Shown here one piece after another: positions 24,009 to 32,987 of a stretch of 64,000 nucleotides of DNA. A model generated the notes under the pieces. That model saw only the letters and a list, made by a program, of their open reading frames with translations, had not been told where the DNA came from and ran no database searches. Each line of letters opens with the position of its first letter. Position 1 is the first letter of the stretch. The translations under genes were made by a program, and so were the position numbers. Origin of the DNA: Halobacteriovorax sp. DA5 (GTDB taxonomy: Bacteria > Bdellovibrionota > Bacteriovoracia > Bacteriovoracales > Bacteriovoracaceae); assembly GCF_002903145.1 (NCBI RefSeq), contig NZ_PPDJ01000002.1, positions 124,001 through 188,000 on the forward strand, given 5' to 3'.

Positions 24009-25616
24009 ATTAATTATCTAATTTTTCTTTTGTCTGTCCTTTTTTTAACTTCTTGTGTTTCCCATGTCGATTTTAATTTTGATGATGATAAGCCGGCCCC
24101 TTCCTCTGGAGATGGAGTTGGAAAGGTTATTACAACATCAGATTTTTCATTCTTAATGATTAACGATACTGGATCTGGTAATGAGGTTTATCTAAGCTAC
24201 GGACTAGCAGCTGACACGGTTCAAGTCCCTAATGCTAGCTTTGCTTATTCAAAGATGACTAATCCAGACACGCAGGCTACTGACTCAGTAGGAAATCACT
24301 ACACATTTTCTAATGGAATGATTGTAGCTGGTTTTAATTCTCCTAATTACGACATCATTCTAATTGATAAGAGTAATAACTTTAATGTTCTGGCAACAAT
24401 TCCTGGTTTTGGTGATACACAGTCTGATCCAATCTTTGTCAATCGAGTTGGAAATCAGCTCTTTTTTATCATCAAGTCTACTGCCACAACTTATGATCTT
24501 TGGGTGACTGATACGACAGTTGCTGGAACTAAGATGCTAAAAACTGTTTCAAATACTTACTATAGTACTTTAAATATCAGGGAACGAAATGTCCTCTTTA
24601 ATAATAAGATGTATTTTAAAGGTGGCGACGCTGTCAATGGACCTGAGTTATGGGTTACAGATGGAACAGTTAGTGGAACGAAAATGGTTGATGATTATAT
24701 TGCTGGAGCTTCTGGGCTTGATCCTCGTAGGTTTAGCGTTGCTAATAATAATCTCTATATCTTTTCACAAACAAATCAGACAATTTATCAAATGGGAGCA
24801 GATGAAGTTATTTCTGAAGTTACATCTCTTCCGGCATCAATGACTTCTGCAACCTTTAATGAAGCACAGGTCGTATCTAATGATTCCTATTTCTGTTTTA
24901 AGCTGTCTGTTTCTTCAACTAAGTATCTCACTTGCATCAATACAGATACTCAAGTTGCAGAGTCTAGGCTTTATACGAGATCGGCAGATTTTCTAGGTGA
25001 GGATGGAGGAAAAATCTACTTTGCTGATGTTGTTGATATAGACCCTACTGCAGCGACTGACTATACGGCCTATATTTATGAAACTTCTGGAGCGATATCA
25101 TCACAGGCTCCGAGCCAAATTCATGAAATGTCTGTTCCTGTAGAGATTCTTAGAACGAGTCAAATTAATTATGACAATAGTAACGGGGCAATAAGTTATC
25201 TTAAGTATGATCATACTGATGATGGTGATAAACATATGTTTGTTAAAATCAAGGACTCAGTGGTTACAGAAATTGATAATATAATCTATCCATTTAGTAC
25301 TGATCCAAATATTACTCAAATCAATCTCTATACGTCTTATAGTGCGTACCGATCGACTACACCAGGAACCTTTGTCTATTTGGTAAATGATGCTGCAATG
25401 ATGTTAACGGTGTTGCAGTCAGACGGAACGCTGGCCGGTACACAAGTTCTCACACAGGTCGATTTGGCCGATATTATGGCAGATATTTCAGGTGGGAATG
25501 CAGCACAGGGATATGCTCGATATATCGTTGGCCTACTTGATGGGATGTCAGTTGTGCGTCCTTATGACTTTAGTGTGGATCAATACTTTAATCCGAATGC
25601 TAGTGGGTTGAAATAG
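24009..25616 (+). CDS. Lipoprotein with ELWxxDGT repeats
   Basis: A surface or periplasmic lipoprotein with repeats of the ELWxxDGT (hyalin-like) family: DLWVTDTTVAGTKML and ELWVTDGTVSGTKMV, with further degenerate blades to about residue 500. The lipobox is LTSC. Starting at the first listed initiator (TTG 24030) the signal would have only 8 residues before Cys, too short. An in-frame ATT at 24009, 5 bases after GAGG (24000-24003), gives a 15-residue hydrophobic signal (INYLIFLLSVLFLTS), so I prefer it (535 residues), though this is not proven. The repeats often form a propeller-like fold; binding partner unknown. Confidence 0.72.
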   Translation: MNYLIFLLSVLFLTSCVSHVDFNFDDDKPAPSSGDGVGKVITTSDFSFLMINDTGSGNEVYLSYGLAADTVQVPNASFAYSKMTNPDTQATDSVGNHYTFSNGMIVAGFNSPNYDIILIDKSNNFNVLATIPGFGDTQSDPIFVNRVGNQLFFIIKSTATTYDLWVTDTTVAGTKMLKTVSNTYYSTLNIRERNVLFNNKMYFKGGDAVNGPELWVTDGTVSGTKMVDDYIAGASGLDPRRFSVANNNLYIFSQTNQTIYQMGADEVISEVTSLPASMTSATFNEAQVVSNDSYFCFKLSVSSTKYLTCINTDTQVAESRLYTRSADFLGEDGGKIYFADVVDIDPTAATDYTAYIYETSGAISSQAPSQIHEMSVPVEILRTSQINYDNSNGAISYLKYDHTDDGDKHMFVKIKDSVVTEIDNIIYPFSTDPNITQINLYTSYSAYRSTTPGTFVYLVNDAAMMLTVLQSDGTLAGTQVLTQVDLADIMADISGGNAAQGYARYIVGLLDGMSVVRPYDFSVDQYFNPNASGLK

Positions 25617-25740
25617 GGGGGAGCTGGTTTTGGAGTTTGGTTTATTTTGTTTTATGAATTGTTGCTAAATTTTACTGCGTAAAATTATCGCTTATTTTTC
25701 ACTTCGATTGCTTTCCCATTAGTCAGCGCTTAAGCAACAA

Positions 25741-25760
25741 AGCCGGGCTTGAACCCGGCT
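25741..25760. terminator. G+C-rich hairpin between convergent genes
   Basis: agccggg/cccggct, 7-bp stem with a cttgaa loop, 124 bp past the lipoprotein stop. There is no good T-run on either strand, so termination is uncertain. Confidence 0.4.
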
Positions 25761-25799
25761 TGTTGAAGATATATTTCATTTCAGGCGACGTGCGCTATC

Positions 25800-25841
25800 G
25801 GCGCGTCCAATAGATTGCCTTTGGGCAATCAATGCCGCGCC
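25800..25841 (-). terminator. Nested hairpin at the end of the minus-strand gene
   Basis: An outer stem ggcgcg/cgcgcc (25800-25805 with 25836-25841) encloses an inner stem gattgcc/ggcaatc (25813-25819 with 25824-25830). It touches the stop codon of the minus-strand gene, so it forms the 3' end of that mRNA. It is G+C-rich in an AT-rich region. It lacks a T-run and may act in RNA stability rather than termination. Confidence 0.4.
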
Positions 25842-26530
25842 TATTCATCAATAGCGTCCCAATCAAGGTCTTTCGAGATTGTGACACCAGAGATCGTTTT
25901 TTGGATTTCTTTCTTAATAAAAGGGAAGTTGATTGCTTCAAAGTTATACTCATTCAACAGGCCTTCTTCCATGACCTCATCAAATGCAATTAAAATATTC
26001 TTTGGTGAAGCATCAACAAGGTGTGTGAAGTAAAAGTCTTCTGGTAGCTCAGGGATATCGACTTTCGCTTCTTCGTGTCCTTCAAGAATGGCCTCATTCA
26101 TTGCTGCTTCTGCTTGGAGGGCCATGATTTGTTTAGCAGGAGATTCTTCACTAGTATCGCGTACGATTAGAGATCCCTTGATATTGGCCGGGTTTAAATC
26201 TCTAGTGATATTCCAACTAGCAATATTAAAGAAGTCTAAGTAGAAAGTTGATTTTCCATACTTGATCTTTCTTGGAATTTGCAATTGCGTAAGGAATTTA
26301 CGCGTTGATTCATCTTTTGATTTTCGAGCAAGTTTTTGGGCCAGTTTTGCGTCTTGGACACGGATAATATAGGCACCAGCTTCCTTCGTAGACTTAAATA
26401 ACATATATTGGAACGCCACACTAAATAGCGTATATAATTTATGTTGACCTAAGTGGATTCGTGACGCGTCGCTTTCGACAAGGGTTTTAACAGACTCATA
26501 TAGGTCTTGTTTGCTAAGTTGTGAAGACAT
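25841..26530 (-). CDS. Hypothetical cytoplasmic protein
   Basis: 229 residues, soluble, acidic at the C-terminus (ISKDLDWDAIDE). No membrane helix or signal. A basic helical part (about 60-100, KLAQKLARKSKDESTRKFLTQLQ) precedes a beta-rich part. I do not recognise it. It stands alone between the lipoprotein (convergent) and fusA (divergent), with 258 bp to fusA. Confidence 0.7.
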   Translation of the reverse strand: MSSQLSKQDLYESVKTLVESDASRIHLGQHKLYTLFSVAFQYMLFKSTKEAGAYIIRVQDAKLAQKLARKSKDESTRKFLTQLQIPRKIKYGKSTFYLDFFNIASWNITRDLNPANIKGSLIVRDTSEESPAKQIMALQAEAAMNEAILEGHEEAKVDIPELPEDFYFTHLVDASPKNILIAFDEVMEEGLLNEYNFEAINFPFIKKEIQKTISGVTISKDLDWDAIDE

Positions 26531-26656
26531 TCAGTTTATTCCTTTTATTTTGTGCGAAAGATTTTTTAAGAATTAGGTCATTTTTTGTCAACACGTTTGT
26601 CAAAAATAAATACTTAAATATTCTTTATTTTAAGCTCAAAAAAGCCTTATAACTCG

Positions 26657-26685
26657 TTGACTTGAATGGGTTTTTTCTCTAATAT
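26657..26685 (+). promoter_or_regulatory. Sigma-70 promoter of fusA
   Basis: TTGACT and TAATAT with a 17-base spacer; the expected start leaves a leader of about 95 bases before the ATG at 26789. Confidence 0.75.
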
Positions 26686-26788
26686 GCAACACTGATTATT
26701 TTATCTTATGAACGTTACTTTATAAATTTGGTCATCCATTTTTATTTGGACTCAATTAAATATTAACAACCTCAAAACGGAGTTAAGA

Positions 26789-28954
26789 ATGATTAACAAC
26801 AAGCTGATGGCGAAAACGAGAAACATCGGTATTTCGGCGCACATCGACTCTGGTAAGACTACTCTTTCAGAGCGTATCCTTTTTTATTGTGACATGATCC
26901 ACAAAATCGAAGATGTTCGTGGTGGTGGAGCTGGTGCAACTATGGACCACATGGAACTAGAGAAGGAAAAAGGGATTACAATTACATCTGCTGCTACGAC
27001 AGCACACTGGAAAGGTATTAGCGGTAAAGGGACAACTTTTGCTGACGGTATTGAAAAAGATACTCGTATCAACCTAATCGATACTCCGGGTCACGTTGAT
27101 TTCACTGTTGAGGTTGAAAGATCACTACGTGTTCTTGATGGTGCGATTCTAGTTCTTTGTTCTGTTTCAGGTGTTCAGTCTCAGTCAATCACTGTAGATA
27201 GACAGATGAAAAGATATAACGTTCCAAGAATGGCCTTCTTAAATAAGATGGACCGTATGGGAGCAAACCCATTTAATGGACGTGACGCTCTTAAGGAAAA
27301 ACTAAACCACAATGCTGTTCTTATGCAAATCCCTATTGGAGCAGAAGATCAGTTCACAGGTGTTGTTGATCTAATTACTAAACAAGCAATGTACTTTGAT
27401 GGTGATAACGGTGAAAACGTTAGAATCGAAGAATGTCCAGCTGATCTAGTAGATCAAATGGAAGAGCTAAGAGCTGAGATGATCGATGCTGTAGCTGAGT
27501 ACGATGATGATGTTATGGAAGCATACCTAGAAGGTAATGAGCCAACAGAAGAACAACTTCACCTATGTATTAAGAAAGGTGTTCAATCACTTCAGTTAAC
27601 TCCAGTATATATGGGTTCAGCATTCAAGAATAAAGGTGTACAAGCACTTCTAGAAGCTGTTGCAAGATACCTTCCTTCACCACTTACTTGTGCACTTCCA
27701 ACTGCACAAGATGCTGATACTGATACTAAAGTTGAGATCATCCCTGATCCAGCTGGTGACCTACTTGCTATGGCATTCAAGATCACTGATGAGCAATTCG
27801 GTCAGCTGACTTATACAAGAATCTATAGAGGTACACTAAATAAAGGTGATACTGTTTATAATACAAGAACAGGTAAGAAAGTACGTATCGGACGTATGGT
27901 TCGTATGAACTCTAACGATAGAGAAAATATCGATACTGCTCACGCAGGTGATATCATCGCTATCGTAGGTATCGACTGTGCATCAGGGGATACATTCGTA
28001 GGTAACGACGATAACTTAAACCTTTCTCTTGAAGGTATCCACGTTCCAATCCCAGTTATCGAGCTTTCGATTTCTTGTAAGGATAAGAACGAGCAAGCGA
28101 AGATGTCTAAAGGTCTTGCTAAATTCATTAAAGAAGACCCGACATTCCACGTTTACACTGACGAAGAATCAGGTGAGACACGTATCGCTGGTATGGGTGA
28201 GCTACACCTTGAAATTTACGTAGAAAGATTAAAGCGTGAATTCGGTGCAGAAGTACAAGTTGGTGCTCCTCAAGTTAACTACCGTGAAACAATTAGAACT
28301 GAAGCTACTTTTGATTATACTCACAAGAAGCAAACAGGTGGTTCTGGTCAATTCGGTCAAGTTGTTGGTCTACTTAAGCCACTTGCTGACGAAGACAAGG
28401 ATAAAGAAGATCAAGTATTTAAATTCAATAACGAAATTAAAGGTGGTTCGATTCCTAACGAATTCATCGGTGCCTGTGAAAAAGGTTTCCAAGACGTTAT
28501 GGATAAAGGTCCTCTTGCTGCATTCCCAGTTATTAACTGTGAAGTATTCTTAAGAGACGGTAAGTCACACGACGTTGACTCTTCAGATATGGCATTCCGT
28601 ATTGCTGCAAGACAAGCGATGAGACAAGCTATCAACAAAGCACAACCAGTTCTTATGGAACCAGTTATGAAAGTTGAAGTTACAACTCCAGATGAATTCC
28701 AAGGTTCTGTAATTGGTGACCTTTCTTCAAGAAGAGGGATGATCCAAGGTTCAGAAACTGATCCAGGTGGAGAAGTTATCATCAATGCTGAAGTACCACT
28801 TTCAGAAATGTTTGGTTACTCAAATGACCTAAGATCTATGTCTCAAGGTAAAGCATCATACACGATGGAATTTGCTCGTTACGTAGACTGTCCTTCAAAC
28901 ATCCAAGAGACAGTTATGAAAGAACGTAAAGAGAAACTTGCGAACGAAGATTAA
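26789..28954 (+). CDS. fusA: Elongation factor G, spdEFG1/mtEFG1-like
   Basis: Translocation GTPase. Seen: G1 AHIDSGKTT, GITITSAATTAHW, DTPGHVDF, NKMDRMG, and domains II-V to the end (721 residues). AHIDSGKTT (not the usual AHIDAGKTT), MDHMELEKEKGITI and LDGAILVLCSVSGVQSQ match the mitochondrial EFG1/spdEFG1 branch found in spirochaetes, planctomycetes and some delta-proteobacteria. It stands alone, not in a str operon with rpsL, rpsG and tuf. A second start at Met7 is possible. Strong own promoter and terminator. Duplicate EF-G genes are common in such genomes; none is visible here. Confidence 0.95.
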   Translation: MINNKLMAKTRNIGISAHIDSGKTTLSERILFYCDMIHKIEDVRGGGAGATMDHMELEKEKGITITSAATTAHWKGISGKGTTFADGIEKDTRINLIDTPGHVDFTVEVERSLRVLDGAILVLCSVSGVQSQSITVDRQMKRYNVPRMAFLNKMDRMGANPFNGRDALKEKLNHNAVLMQIPIGAEDQFTGVVDLITKQAMYFDGDNGENVRIEECPADLVDQMEELRAEMIDAVAEYDDDVMEAYLEGNEPTEEQLHLCIKKGVQSLQLTPVYMGSAFKNKGVQALLEAVARYLPSPLTCALPTAQDADTDTKVEIIPDPAGDLLAMAFKITDEQFGQLTYTRIYRGTLNKGDTVYNTRTGKKVRIGRMVRMNSNDRENIDTAHAGDIIAIVGIDCASGDTFVGNDDNLNLSLEGIHVPIPVIELSISCKDKNEQAKMSKGLAKFIKEDPTFHVYTDEESGETRIAGMGELHLEIYVERLKREFGAEVQVGAPQVNYRETIRTEATFDYTHKKQTGGSGQFGQVVGLLKPLADEDKDKEDQVFKFNNEIKGGSIPNEFIGACEKGFQDVMDKGPLAAFPVINCEVFLRDGKSHDVDSSDMAFRIAARQAMRQAINKAQPVLMEPVMKVEVTTPDEFQGSVIGDLSSRRGMIQGSETDPGGEVIINAEVPLSEMFGYSNDLRSMSQGKASYTMEFARYVDCPSNIQETVMKERKEKLANED

Positions 28955-28987
28955 GCCGATATTTAAAAATATTGATTTATATTCGAA

Positions 28988-29014
28988 GGGCCGTATTTAT
29001 ACGGCCCTTTTTTT
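28988..29014. terminator. Bidirectional terminator between fusA and a peptidase gene
   Basis: gggccgta/tacggccc, 8-bp stem with a ttta loop, followed by seven T on the plus strand. It sits between convergent genes; the T-run touches the stop of the minus gene. Confidence 0.9.
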
Positions 29015-30104
29015 ATCTTGCGTGAATTACTTTTAGGATACTACTCGAAAGTGTTTTAGCATCAACCCAGATCTGTCCCTTCTCATCAACTTCCCAGGCC
29101 TGATCATATTTACGATAATCACCCCAGCTATTTCTAACAAGGTATTGGCATGAGTTATCTTGGGCCTTACGTTGTCCAATAACAAGGACAGAGTGATTGC
29201 TACAACTTCCATTCATAGCAGGAAGAGAGCGTTTAAAACTTTTGTTTTTTTCTGTTAAAACTTCTGCACAGATATCGACGATAACTGGTAAGTTGTTTCC
29301 TGATTCAAGACTATCACTTATGTTTTGGATAGCGTTTTGGTTAATTTCATCAACTTGAAATCGCTGTTTGAATTCTTCATCAGTTTCATGAAAACCAATG
29401 TCACTTGGAGAGTAGTCATGGTATTCAAGCTCTGGCAGATTTAAGTTTATCTTGTGGCCTTCACATAGTTTTTCAAAAACAAGTTGTTCTCTTAAGTAAA
29501 AACCTTTTTTCGAAACGGCCTGGGCCAACGTTTCATCTTCAACAATATTGAAGAATTCATCTGCTACACCACGAAGTTTTAGTTCGTTTTTTAAAGTAGA
29601 AACTTTTTCTTCAATTGATTTATTTGCATAGAATTCGTAAACAAACGGCTCCCAAAAAGTATTAGGGTCTTTGATTCCAATTGACGTAAGAAAGTTTTGA
29701 TCACAGCTATATCCTTGCTTCATCTGTTTAAAGAGAATATTAATTTGTCCGACACCAAGGCCTGAGCGACCGGCCCCTCTTGATATATTCGAAAGGAGAT
29801 TAACGCTACTACCATTGTCTCTTGTTGGTGATAGCTTTGTTTGTAAAGCTGTCGTGATAGGGGAAGTTATATGCCCTTTTGCTTTCATATCATTTTGAAT
29901 AACAGCATCAATAAATTGTGAGCCAGCAAATGCATAACACATTTGAGAGTCTGTCTTCTTCCCATACATTTGGTCGTGTATAGGGAGGTCTTTAAAAGGA
30001 GCATTCTCTCCTTTATCAAGACGTATCTCTTGGCAATCATTTGCATAAATTGTTGTTGATAGGAGTGTTAGTGATGTGATGAATAGTTTTTTTATTTTTA
30101 TCAT
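29013..30104 (-). CDS. Secreted papain-like (C1) cysteine peptidase
   Basis: 363 residues with a signal peptide (KKLFITSLTLLSTTIYA). The catalytic triad is visible: Cys56 in SQMCYAFAG (papain QCGSCWAFA), His in CSNHSVLVIG, and Asn in LVRNSWGDY. The mature part begins almost at the catalytic Cys, so there is no inhibitory propeptide. A long insertion (about 80-270) lies between the Cys and His regions. Extracellular or periplasmic proteolysis is likely, fitting a predatory lifestyle, but target is unknown. Confidence 0.82.
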   Translation of the reverse strand: MIKIKKLFITSLTLLSTTIYANDCQEIRLDKGENAPFKDLPIHDQMYGKKTDSQMCYAFAGSQFIDAVIQNDMKAKGHITSPITTALQTKLSPTRDNGSSVNLLSNISRGAGRSGLGVGQINILFKQMKQGYSCDQNFLTSIGIKDPNTFWEPFVYEFYANKSIEEKVSTLKNELKLRGVADEFFNIVEDETLAQAVSKKGFYLREQLVFEKLCEGHKINLNLPELEYHDYSPSDIGFHETDEEFKQRFQVDEINQNAIQNISDSLESGNNLPVIVDICAEVLTEKNKSFKRSLPAMNGSCSNHSVLVIGQRKAQDNSCQYLVRNSWGDYRKYDQAWEVDEKGQIWVDAKTLSSSILKVIHAR

Positions 30105-30290
30105 TTGATAAATATACAGTGGAATAGTTTCTATTCTTTGTTTGATGTAGAAATTTCTAGCGTGTTAAGTAATAAGACAGAACTCATTTCAAATTTAATG
30201 TCATTTTATAAAAGCGTTTATATTATTGACTCTTTTGCGATAGTGTTCATTTTTTAGACGGCCTAAGTGATTGAATGCCTTATAATAAAT

Positions 30291-30305
30291 TGGCACTAGC
30301 ATTGC
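30291..30305 (+). promoter_or_regulatory. Sigma-54 promoter of the 30319 barrel gene
   Basis: TGGCAC-N5-TTGC, full -24/-12 consensus. It shares the context TTGGCAC-N3-CATTGCTTTAT with the element at 20971. Predicted transcription start is about 30317, two bases before the GTG start of the gene. Confidence 0.7.
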
Positions 30306-30318
30306 TTTATATATCCAT

Positions 30319-30834
30319 GTGAAGAAACTTATTATCGCTCTATTCTTGGTCGCAACTAATGCATACGCAATGAATCTTACATATATTTATGGAGGCATTA
30401 CACCGCATATTCAAAAGCCAACAGGGCCTAATGCAAGACCACTATGTAATGAGTTATCAGAAGGTAGTGGAGTAATTTTTAATGAATTGCACTCAGTACG
30501 ATTCAACTATGCCCATGACTGGTCCACTGGACTACTTGTTGGTGAGAATTCGTACTGTGAGCCAATTTGGGGAGTAACCCAAAGCTATAACTTCTACCGC
30601 AATAGATATGTAGAGATCAATGGAACTGTAGGGTTTTATCACTTCGATGAAAATGGTTTCGATTTTAGCGAGGGTGCATACTTTGCTAATATTGGTGACT
30701 TCTACTTTGTTCCAATCGTAGGTGCGGAAGTAAATTTTAGTCTTTACAAAGATAAGGACTTTCAAATATCTTTCATGAACCTGCTTACTCCGGTTATTAC
30801 AAATCATTCTTTTGGAGTAACGTTTTTCTTCTAA
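30319..30834 (+). CDS. Small outer-membrane protein, sigma-54 controlled
   Basis: 171 residues: signal peptide MKKLIIALFLVATNAYA, then Gly/aromatic strands ending in SFGVTFFF, a typical beta-barrel C-terminus; two Cys (PLCNELSE, SYCEPIW) may form a disulfide. It resembles small eight-stranded barrels of the acyloxyacyl hydrolase/PagL-PagP size class, but I see no catalytic signature that settles it. Start is GTG at 30319, chosen because an in-frame TAA lies at 30286 and the signal peptide begins there. There is no Shine-Dalgarno: the predicted mRNA is almost leaderless. Confidence 0.7.
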   Translation: MKKLIIALFLVATNAYAMNLTYIYGGITPHIQKPTGPNARPLCNELSEGSGVIFNELHSVRFNYAHDWSTGLLVGENSYCEPIWGVTQSYNFYRNRYVEINGTVGFYHFDENGFDFSEGAYFANIGDFYFVPIVGAEVNFSLYKDKDFQISFMNLLTPVITNHSFGVTFFF

Positions 30835-30887
30835 TTTACAATTATTTGACAGAGTTCTTATTTACAAATGTTCATTTTTGGTATAAG

Positions 30888-30900
30888 GTATAACTTATAC
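30888..30900 (+). promoter_or_regulatory. Palindromic operator ahead of the LysR gene
   Basis: GTATAA-C-TTATAC, a perfect 13-base palindrome that also contains TATAAC, a good -10. It is 19 bp before the ATG. This suggests autoregulation of the LysR gene. Confidence 0.5.
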
Positions 30901-30919
30901 TTAAGATAAGGTTGAAATT

Positions 30920-31819
30920 ATGTTAGAAACAAGCCAATTACAAACTCTCGTGGCCGTTGCCCGTGCTGAAAGCTTCTCTCGTGCAGCTGAGGATCTCAAT
31001 GTGACTCAATCTGCTATCTCTCAATCAGTTAAGAATTTAGAGACTAAAATAGGCGTTAAGGCCTTCAAGAGGACTGGTAAGAAAGTTGTTCTAACTCAAG
31101 AAGGTGAGAAGCTCTATGAGCTTGCGACTAACTTTTTAAATGATATGGATGAGACTCTTGTCCAGATTAAAGATAATAAAGATGAAATGAAGGGAAAGAT
31201 TCGTATTGGGACACTTACCGGTGTTGGTAAATCCTGGCTTGCTAACGAGCTTCTAACATTTGCTGAGCAAGAGAAAGACCTTTCAATTCATATTTCTTTA
31301 GGTTTCCAAGAAGACCTAATTAAAAGTTTTGAAGAAAATAAAATCGACTTTTTAGTGCTTCCTGAAGGAGCACTTCCGAAGGCCGGTGAGAAGCTACTTT
31401 TAAGTGAAGAGGCCGTGACTCTTGTTTATCCGAAAGGGAATCCTTTTAATATAACTGAGCAAACTTCTCTTGATGAGCTCACTAAGATGCCTACAGTTCT
31501 TTTTGAGCAAGGTGATCGTCTTTACTATAACTGGTGTGTTGCAAAGTATGGGAAGAAGCCTAAAAAGGTAAATGTTCGCTACTCAATTAACTCACATGGA
31601 AATATGCTACAGGCCGTAAAGAGTGGCCTTGGTATCGCTGTTGTTCCTAATCACGTTTTAAAACGTTGGTACTATAGTGATGAAATCGAAACTTTAGGCA
31701 AAGCATTTGAAGTTTCTAATGACCGTTTCTACATTGTCTATCATAAGGAATCGACAGAGCTAGTACGTATTAGAAAGACAATTGAAATGCTTACTAAAGA
31801 GGTGAATCCATTTCTTTAG
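30920..31819 (+). CDS. LysR-type transcriptional regulator
   Basis: 299 residues with the LysR helix-turn-helix (LQTLVAVARAESFSRAAEDLNVTQSAISQSVKNLETKIG) and a periplasmic-binding-protein-like effector domain (GKIRIGTLTGVG, QAVKSGLGIAVVPNHV). The gene it controls is not obvious, as no divergent neighbour exists. The CCA-type nucleotidyltransferase starts 8 bp downstream in the same direction. Effector unknown. Confidence 0.93.
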   Translation: MLETSQLQTLVAVARAESFSRAAEDLNVTQSAISQSVKNLETKIGVKAFKRTGKKVVLTQEGEKLYELATNFLNDMDETLVQIKDNKDEMKGKIRIGTLTGVGKSWLANELLTFAEQEKDLSIHISLGFQEDLIKSFEENKIDFLVLPEGALPKAGEKLLLSEEAVTLVYPKGNPFNITEQTSLDELTKMPTVLFEQGDRLYYNWCVAKYGKKPKKVNVRYSINSHGNMLQAVKSGLGIAVVPNHVLKRWYYSDEIETLGKAFEVSNDRFYIVYHKESTELVRIRKTIEMLTKEVNPFL

Positions 31820-31827
31820 ACTCTGCT

Positions 31828-32922
31828 ATGAAGAAATATGACCTCTCTAATATTCCAAACTCGATACAACTTTTCATTAGAAAGAGTTGGGAAAAAGGCT
31901 TTAGGCTTTGTCTTGTCGGTGGAAATGTTAGGGACTGGTGTCTTGGTAAGAAATCTACAGACTTTGATTTTGAAATCAGACATCTTGATCGCTACGAAGG
32001 GGAGAGTTGGATTCAATTTCTAACTGAAAGCTTTCCTGAGGCCAAGTATATTGGAATGGGAGTTTTTCGTATCAATCTCGGTGAGGCCGAAATCGAATTC
32101 TCGTCTGCTCGTCTTGAAGTATTTAATGAAGATATAGGTCATAAGAACTTTACCCCATTTTTCTCTAGTAATTTAAGCTATGCTGATTCATTTAAACGAA
32201 GAGATCTTAGGCTAAATGCCATTGGTGTTGAGTTTAATATCGTTAATGACGAAATTCAGTTGAACACCATAGATCCATTTGAAGGCATTAAAGATATTGA
32301 AAATAAGGAGATCAATTATATTGATTCCGATTTCTTTAATGATCCTGTAAGGCTTCTTAGAACAATTCGCTTTAGTATCAATACAGGATTTAAAATTATT
32401 GAAGATGATAATTATCGAAAGTTTGATTTGAGAAAAGTTTCTCTTCATTATCTAAAATATGAATCATCAAAGTGCATTAATTGTCAGCTATTTGTTGAAA
32501 CACTAGTGAAATTAATAAAACGTTTTAATATAAAACTACCAATTGCTCTAAAGGATCTTCCTTTGTTAGAGAATCATTATCTTGTAAATGATCTACACTC
32601 GATTGAGGAAGTTGTTTTGTATAACTATGCAGGCTTTAGTGAAGAACTTTACTCTTTCTTTGCTATTAAGAAAAACCAATACAAGAAAATTTTAAGCTTT
32701 ATCACTGCTAAAGAAGAGCTTTCTAAATGTGATAGCATCGAATCTCGAATCGATTTTATCAACTCTATTTGTCGTTTAGATGATGATAGTAGACTAGAAA
32801 ACTACGACTTGTTTACAAAGATAAGAAGTTATTTAAGTGAACATCGTTCGAAAGATGCTAGAAATAAGGCAATCAGCTCTTTGGCCAAAAGTGAGCTAGG
32901 CAAAAACCTCCTAAATAAATAA
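31828..32922 (+). CDS. Class II CCA-adding enzyme / poly(A) polymerase family nucleotidyltransferase
   Basis: Template-independent nucleotidyltransferase that matures or repairs tRNA 3' ends, or tails RNA. Seen: LVGGNVRDWCLG with the downstream DFDFEI metal Asp pair, RRDLRLNAIG, IDPFEGIKDIENK, and DPVRLLRTIRFS. 364 residues, shorter than PcnB and near the CCA range. The C-terminal half is divergent and AT-rich. CCA versus poly(A) specificity cannot be told from sequence by eye. It follows the LysR gene by 8 bp. Confidence 0.83.
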   Translation: MKKYDLSNIPNSIQLFIRKSWEKGFRLCLVGGNVRDWCLGKKSTDFDFEIRHLDRYEGESWIQFLTESFPEAKYIGMGVFRINLGEAEIEFSSARLEVFNEDIGHKNFTPFFSSNLSYADSFKRRDLRLNAIGVEFNIVNDEIQLNTIDPFEGIKDIENKEINYIDSDFFNDPVRLLRTIRFSINTGFKIIEDDNYRKFDLRKVSLHYLKYESSKCINCQLFVETLVKLIKRFNIKLPIALKDLPLLENHYLVNDLHSIEEVVLYNYAGFSEELYSFFAIKKNQYKKILSFITAKEELSKCDSIESRIDFINSICRLDDDSRLENYDLFTKIRSYLSEHRSKDARNKAISSLAKSELGKNLLNK

Positions 32923-32987
32923 TGCACTAGATTTCTACAGGAATTTCATGTCATAATAAAAGAAGGAAAATCCTTCTTGGGGGAGTT

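Noticed and set aside
28411-28785. 124-codon minus-strand frame in fusA
   Set aside because: Antisense shadow of EF-G domain IV/V codons.
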